Positions 61,380 through 64,000 of a stretch of 64,000 nucleotides of DNA are shown here, in pieces (within the stretch, counting starts at the first letter, position 1; each line of letters opens with the position of its first letter). Under the pieces are notes generated by a model. The model made no database searches and was not told the DNA's origin. It saw only the letters and a list, made by a program, of their open reading frames with translations. A program made the translations under genes and the position numbers. The DNA lies in assembly GCA_016845785.1 (NCBI GenBank), contig JAERSH010000044.1, forward strand, positions 1 through 64,000. Direction: 5' to 3'. The stretch is from Fidelibacterota bacterium. Its GTDB lineage: Bacteria; Fidelibacterota; Marinisomatia; Marinisomatales; TCS55.

Positions 61380-63129
61380 TACAGTTTCAAAATCCAAATT
61401 CTGGATTTTATCCGGTTTTGTCATTTTTATTCATATCATTCTGGCATATCGGTTTTTTCAGTTACAGGTACTTGACCATGATGAATATAGTCGTCGTGCT
61501 GAAAACAATCGCATTCGGGCCACTTCAATTCCTGCGCCAAGAGGATTAATATTGGATCGGCATGGCGAAATTATTGTGGATAATTATCCCACATATATTG
61601 TTTCAGCCATTGGATCTGAAATTGTTAATAAAGAAAAAAATTATAAAGTCATCAGTGCTGCCACTGGTATTGATACGGCCACATTAAAGAAAAACTATAA
61701 GAATTATTACCGAAACCGGTTTTTACCTACACGATTGGCAAAAGACCTTACCATTGGCCAACTCAGCCGGTTAGAAGAGGCAAAGGATGAATTGACCGGT
61801 ATAATCTATTCCCAATTTCCCGAACGTATTTTTAATCCAAAAATTCGTGCATCACACGTACTAGGATATTTGAAAGAAATCGATCAGAGTATGATAGATG
61901 GAATGGATGAAAATAGTGATTATCAATATGGTGATCTCATTGGATGGTCCGGATTGGAACGTCAATATGAGTCCCGATTACGGGGTGATAAAGGTGTGAC
62001 CTATTATCAGGTAGATGCATTTGGTCGTGAAGCCGGCAATGTAGAAGGGCATGGAAACATTTTACCCAACCCTGGCAATGATATTCATACCACATTAGAT
62101 GTATCCCTTCAGGCGTTACTTGAATCTGAGTTCAAAAATAAAAAGGGGACCGCAATCGTTTCTAATCCGAGGACTGGCGGAATTTTGGCTTATGTCAGCG
62201 CCCCTGATTACAAACCGGATTTATTTACGGGTTTGATCTCAAACCAAGATTGGAAAACCGTTATTGCTGATACGAATCGCCCACTCTTAAACCGTGTAAC
62301 GAACGGGACATATCCACCTGGATCTATATATAAAATGGTGGTGGGTGTTGAATTATTGGAGAAGCGATTGGTCACCACAGATTGGTCAGTTTTTTGTACC
62401 GGTGCATATGAATTTTACGATCGCACCTTTCGCTGTTGGGATGAAAATGGCCACGGTAAAATTAACCTGGAGCAGGCCATTGTGCAGTCTTGTGATGTGT
62501 ATTTTTATCAAGCCATCCAAAATGTCGATATTAATGATTTGGCCGTCCGGTCTAAACAGTTTCTGCATGGTGCACAAACCTATATTGATTTGCCCACAGA
62601 AATGAAAGGTCGCGTTCCTGATCGACAATTCATGAATAAACTACATGGCCGTTATGGATGGTCTAAAGGGGCCATGTTAAATCTATCCATTGGTCAGGGA
62701 GAAATATTGGTGACGCCGTTACAAATGGCTGCCTACACGAATCTGTTGGCCACTAGAGGAAAAACATATCCGCTTCACCTGGTTCAAAAGCAGGATATAA
62801 TGATAAATGCCCCATCCATTCAGATTAGGACTTGGGCATTAATTCAAGATTATATGGAACTGACCATCACTCAATCAAATGGGACGGGACGCCGATCGAA
62901 TCCAAAAATTCCCGGTTTAAGGATTGGTGGCAAAACAGGTACAGCTGAAAATCCCCACGGCGAACCCCATGCTTGGTTCATTGCTTACGGCGAAAAAGAT
63001 GATGACATGATTTCTATTACCATTATGATTGAAAATGGCGGAAGTGGCGGAGAAGTAGCTGCGCCCATGGCAAGAAAAGTATTTCAGCATTATTATGGTC
63101 CTAAATCAACAAAACTGGTTTCAAAATAA
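61363..63129 (+). CDS. mrdA: penicillin-binding protein 2 (elongasome transpeptidase)
   Basis: The 588-residue class B PBP cross-links peptidoglycan in the elongasome. It has a single N-terminal helix, a PBP dimer domain (RGLILDRHGEIIVDN) and the transpeptidase domain: SxxK in PPGSIYKMV, QSCDVYFYQ as the SxN-equivalent and GGKTGTAENPHGEPHAW (KTG). The start is GTG at 61363, inside mreD. It overlaps rodA by one base (TAATG). Confidence 0.95.
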   Translation: MLRSTNTVSKSKFWILSGFVIFIHIILAYRFFQLQVLDHDEYSRRAENNRIRATSIPAPRGLILDRHGEIIVDNYPTYIVSAIGSEIVNKEKNYKVISAATGIDTATLKKNYKNYYRNRFLPTRLAKDLTIGQLSRLEEAKDELTGIIYSQFPERIFNPKIRASHVLGYLKEIDQSMIDGMDENSDYQYGDLIGWSGLERQYESRLRGDKGVTYYQVDAFGREAGNVEGHGNILPNPGNDIHTTLDVSLQALLESEFKNKKGTAIVSNPRTGGILAYVSAPDYKPDLFTGLISNQDWKTVIADTNRPLLNRVTNGTYPPGSIYKMVVGVELLEKRLVTTDWSVFCTGAYEFYDRTFRCWDENGHGKINLEQAIVQSCDVYFYQAIQNVDINDLAVRSKQFLHGAQTYIDLPTEMKGRVPDRQFMNKLHGRYGWSKGAMLNLSIGQGEILVTPLQMAAYTNLLATRGKTYPLHLVQKQDIMINAPSIQIRTWALIQDYMELTITQSNGTGRRSNPKIPGLRIGGKTGTAENPHGEPHAWFIAYGEKDDDMISITIMIENGGSGGEVAAPMARKVFQHYYGPKSTKLVSK

Positions 63130-64000
63130 TGATTGCGGAATTTTGGTATAAGATTAAAACCTCTCCATTGAGTCTATTATTCGTAATTGGACTTTTATTG
63201 TCGTTGGGCTTAGGCACACTTTACAGCATTGCGCAGGTTCAACTCCAAGCGCCGCCCAATGCATTTTCTAAACAGGTCATCTTTTTAATTCCTGCCACCA
63301 TATTAATGATTTTTATGACCCTTGTTTCAAAGCGGTTGGTTCATAAGTATGTTTATTTGGGATATGGGTTTATTGTATTAGCCGTTTTTCTTCCATTCTT
63401 CGGTCAAAAAGTTGCGGGTACATATCGATGGATTAATTTGGGTCTCCCATTTGGATTGCAGCCATCTGAAATTGCAAAATGGGTTATCGTCATTACCCTA
63501 GCAAGGTATTTATCAGACCACAATCTTCAGATGAATAATTTTGCATCAAACCTGGTTCCATTTGCCATCGCACTAATACCTACTTTTATTGTATTGAATC
63601 AGCCGGACCTCGGTACAGCATTTGTCATGATGACACCGGTGATTCCCATGTTGTTTTGGGTGGGTGCACGTCCCTACCATTTATTTTTGATTGTGGCACC
63701 ATTATTCAGCATTTTGGCCGCATCAAATGTGTTGGCATTCTCAATTTGGGCTGCAATAATGGCGATTGTTCTTTATATGGCAAAACCACAGTTGTGGCAT
63801 GGGGTCGCTATTTATTTTGGGAATATATTTCTAGGATTGATTTTTCCACTCCTCTGGGATACGTTGCGCCCATTTCAACAAAAACGAGTATTAACCCTTA
63901 TTAACCCCGAATTAGATCCATTGGGTGCAGGCTATCAAATTATCCAAAGTAAAACCGCTTTAGGTTCCGGGGGATTATTCGGTAAGGGGTGGGGACAAGG
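63129..64000 (+). CDS. rodA: RodA peptidoglycan glycosyltransferase, 3'-truncated by window edge
   Basis: RodA is the SEDS-family polymerase that works with PBP2 in wall elongation. About 290 residues are present, with the family motifs YRWINLGLPFGLQPSEIAKW, LNQPDLGTAFVMM and NPELDPLGAGYQIIQSKTAL. At least eight membrane helices precede the edge. ATG at 63129 overlaps the mrdA stop. The C-terminus is outside the window. Confidence 0.95.
   Translation, partial: MIAEFWYKIKTSPLSLLFVIGLLLSLGLGTLYSIAQVQLQAPPNAFSKQVIFLIPATILMIFMTLVSKRLVHKYVYLGYGFIVLAVFLPFFGQKVAGTYRWINLGLPFGLQPSEIAKWVIVITLARYLSDHNLQMNNFASNLVPFAIALIPTFIVLNQPDLGTAFVMMTPVIPMLFWVGARPYHLFLIVAPLFSILAASNVLAFSIWAAIMAIVLYMAKPQLWHGVAIYFGNIFLGLIFPLLWDTLRPFQQKRVLTLINPELDPLGAGYQIIQSKTALGSGGLFGKGWGQ

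Overview
The window is a moderately AT-rich, gene-dense bacterial chromosome segment. It looks like the FCB superphylum, most plausibly a marine Candidatus Marinimicrobia (SAR406)-type organism. This rests on gene content: a SusC/SusD pair, a GWxTD-domain protein, a PorZ-like propeller protein, Asp-box (VPS10/sortilin-like) secreted proteins, many lipoproteins, and Na+-linked transporters (NhaC, DASS). No taxonomic marker such as rRNA is present, so the assignment is an inference.

Layout. 1-13.2 kb: end of tpiA, secG, tRNA-Leu(GAG), a TPR protein, a HAD phosphatase, acpS, the NAD(P)HX repair gene, VanZ, recN, murA, trkA/trkH, a crotonase, nhaC and a YheO-type regulator. 14.1-18.8 kb: an outer-membrane SusC/SusD uptake pair, with susC interrupted by one in-frame amber codon. 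18.9-28.9 kb: a secreted Asp-box protein, a DASS transporter, and peptide/amino-acid salvage genes (formylglutamate amidohydrolase-like, DUF1611/DgcN, gamma-glutamyltransferase, Ala-Glu epimerase). 29-38.5 kb: an accessory stretch with methylmalonyl-CoA epimerase, two PLP enzymes, a VapBC pair, an SUMF1-like lipoprotein, a REP-associated transposase (RAYT) with REP-like palindromes around it, and a diheme cytochrome / beta-helix / BNR operon. 38.5-46.7 kb: uvrC, a CBS-like enzyme, an SDR, an FMN reductase, Hsp20, a DegT aminotransferase, a QTMAN-like glycosyltransferase and a secreted kinase-fold candidate. 46.7-47.5 kb: a tandem array of two 306-bp units, each a 3'-end fragment of tRNA-Leu plus a small GIY-YIG ORF, abutting the intact tRNA-Leu(CAG). 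47.6-58.9 kb: smpB, tyrS, a PafA-type phosphatase, trxA, trxB, an ABC ATPase, a double PspC protein, rfaE1, the propeller and GWxTD pair, a Cas4-like nuclease and RNase HI. 59-64 kb: the cell-shape operon mreB-mreC-mreD-mrdA-rodA, cut by the window edge.

How it works together. Most of the window is core metabolism, envelope and cell-shape functions in tightly coupled operons with ATGA/TGATG overlaps. The accessory signals are two small mobile systems, both built from palindromes and tiny nucleases: RAYT/REP, and GIY-YIG units carrying a tRNA-Leu tail. The tRNA-tail/GIY-YIG array is the best candidate for an undescribed system. Other points to check are the amber codon in susC, the apparent ACG start of acpS with a strong Shine-Dalgarno, a four-armed palindrome array at 29.4 kb, and the secreted kinase-like protein at 45.8-46.7 kb.
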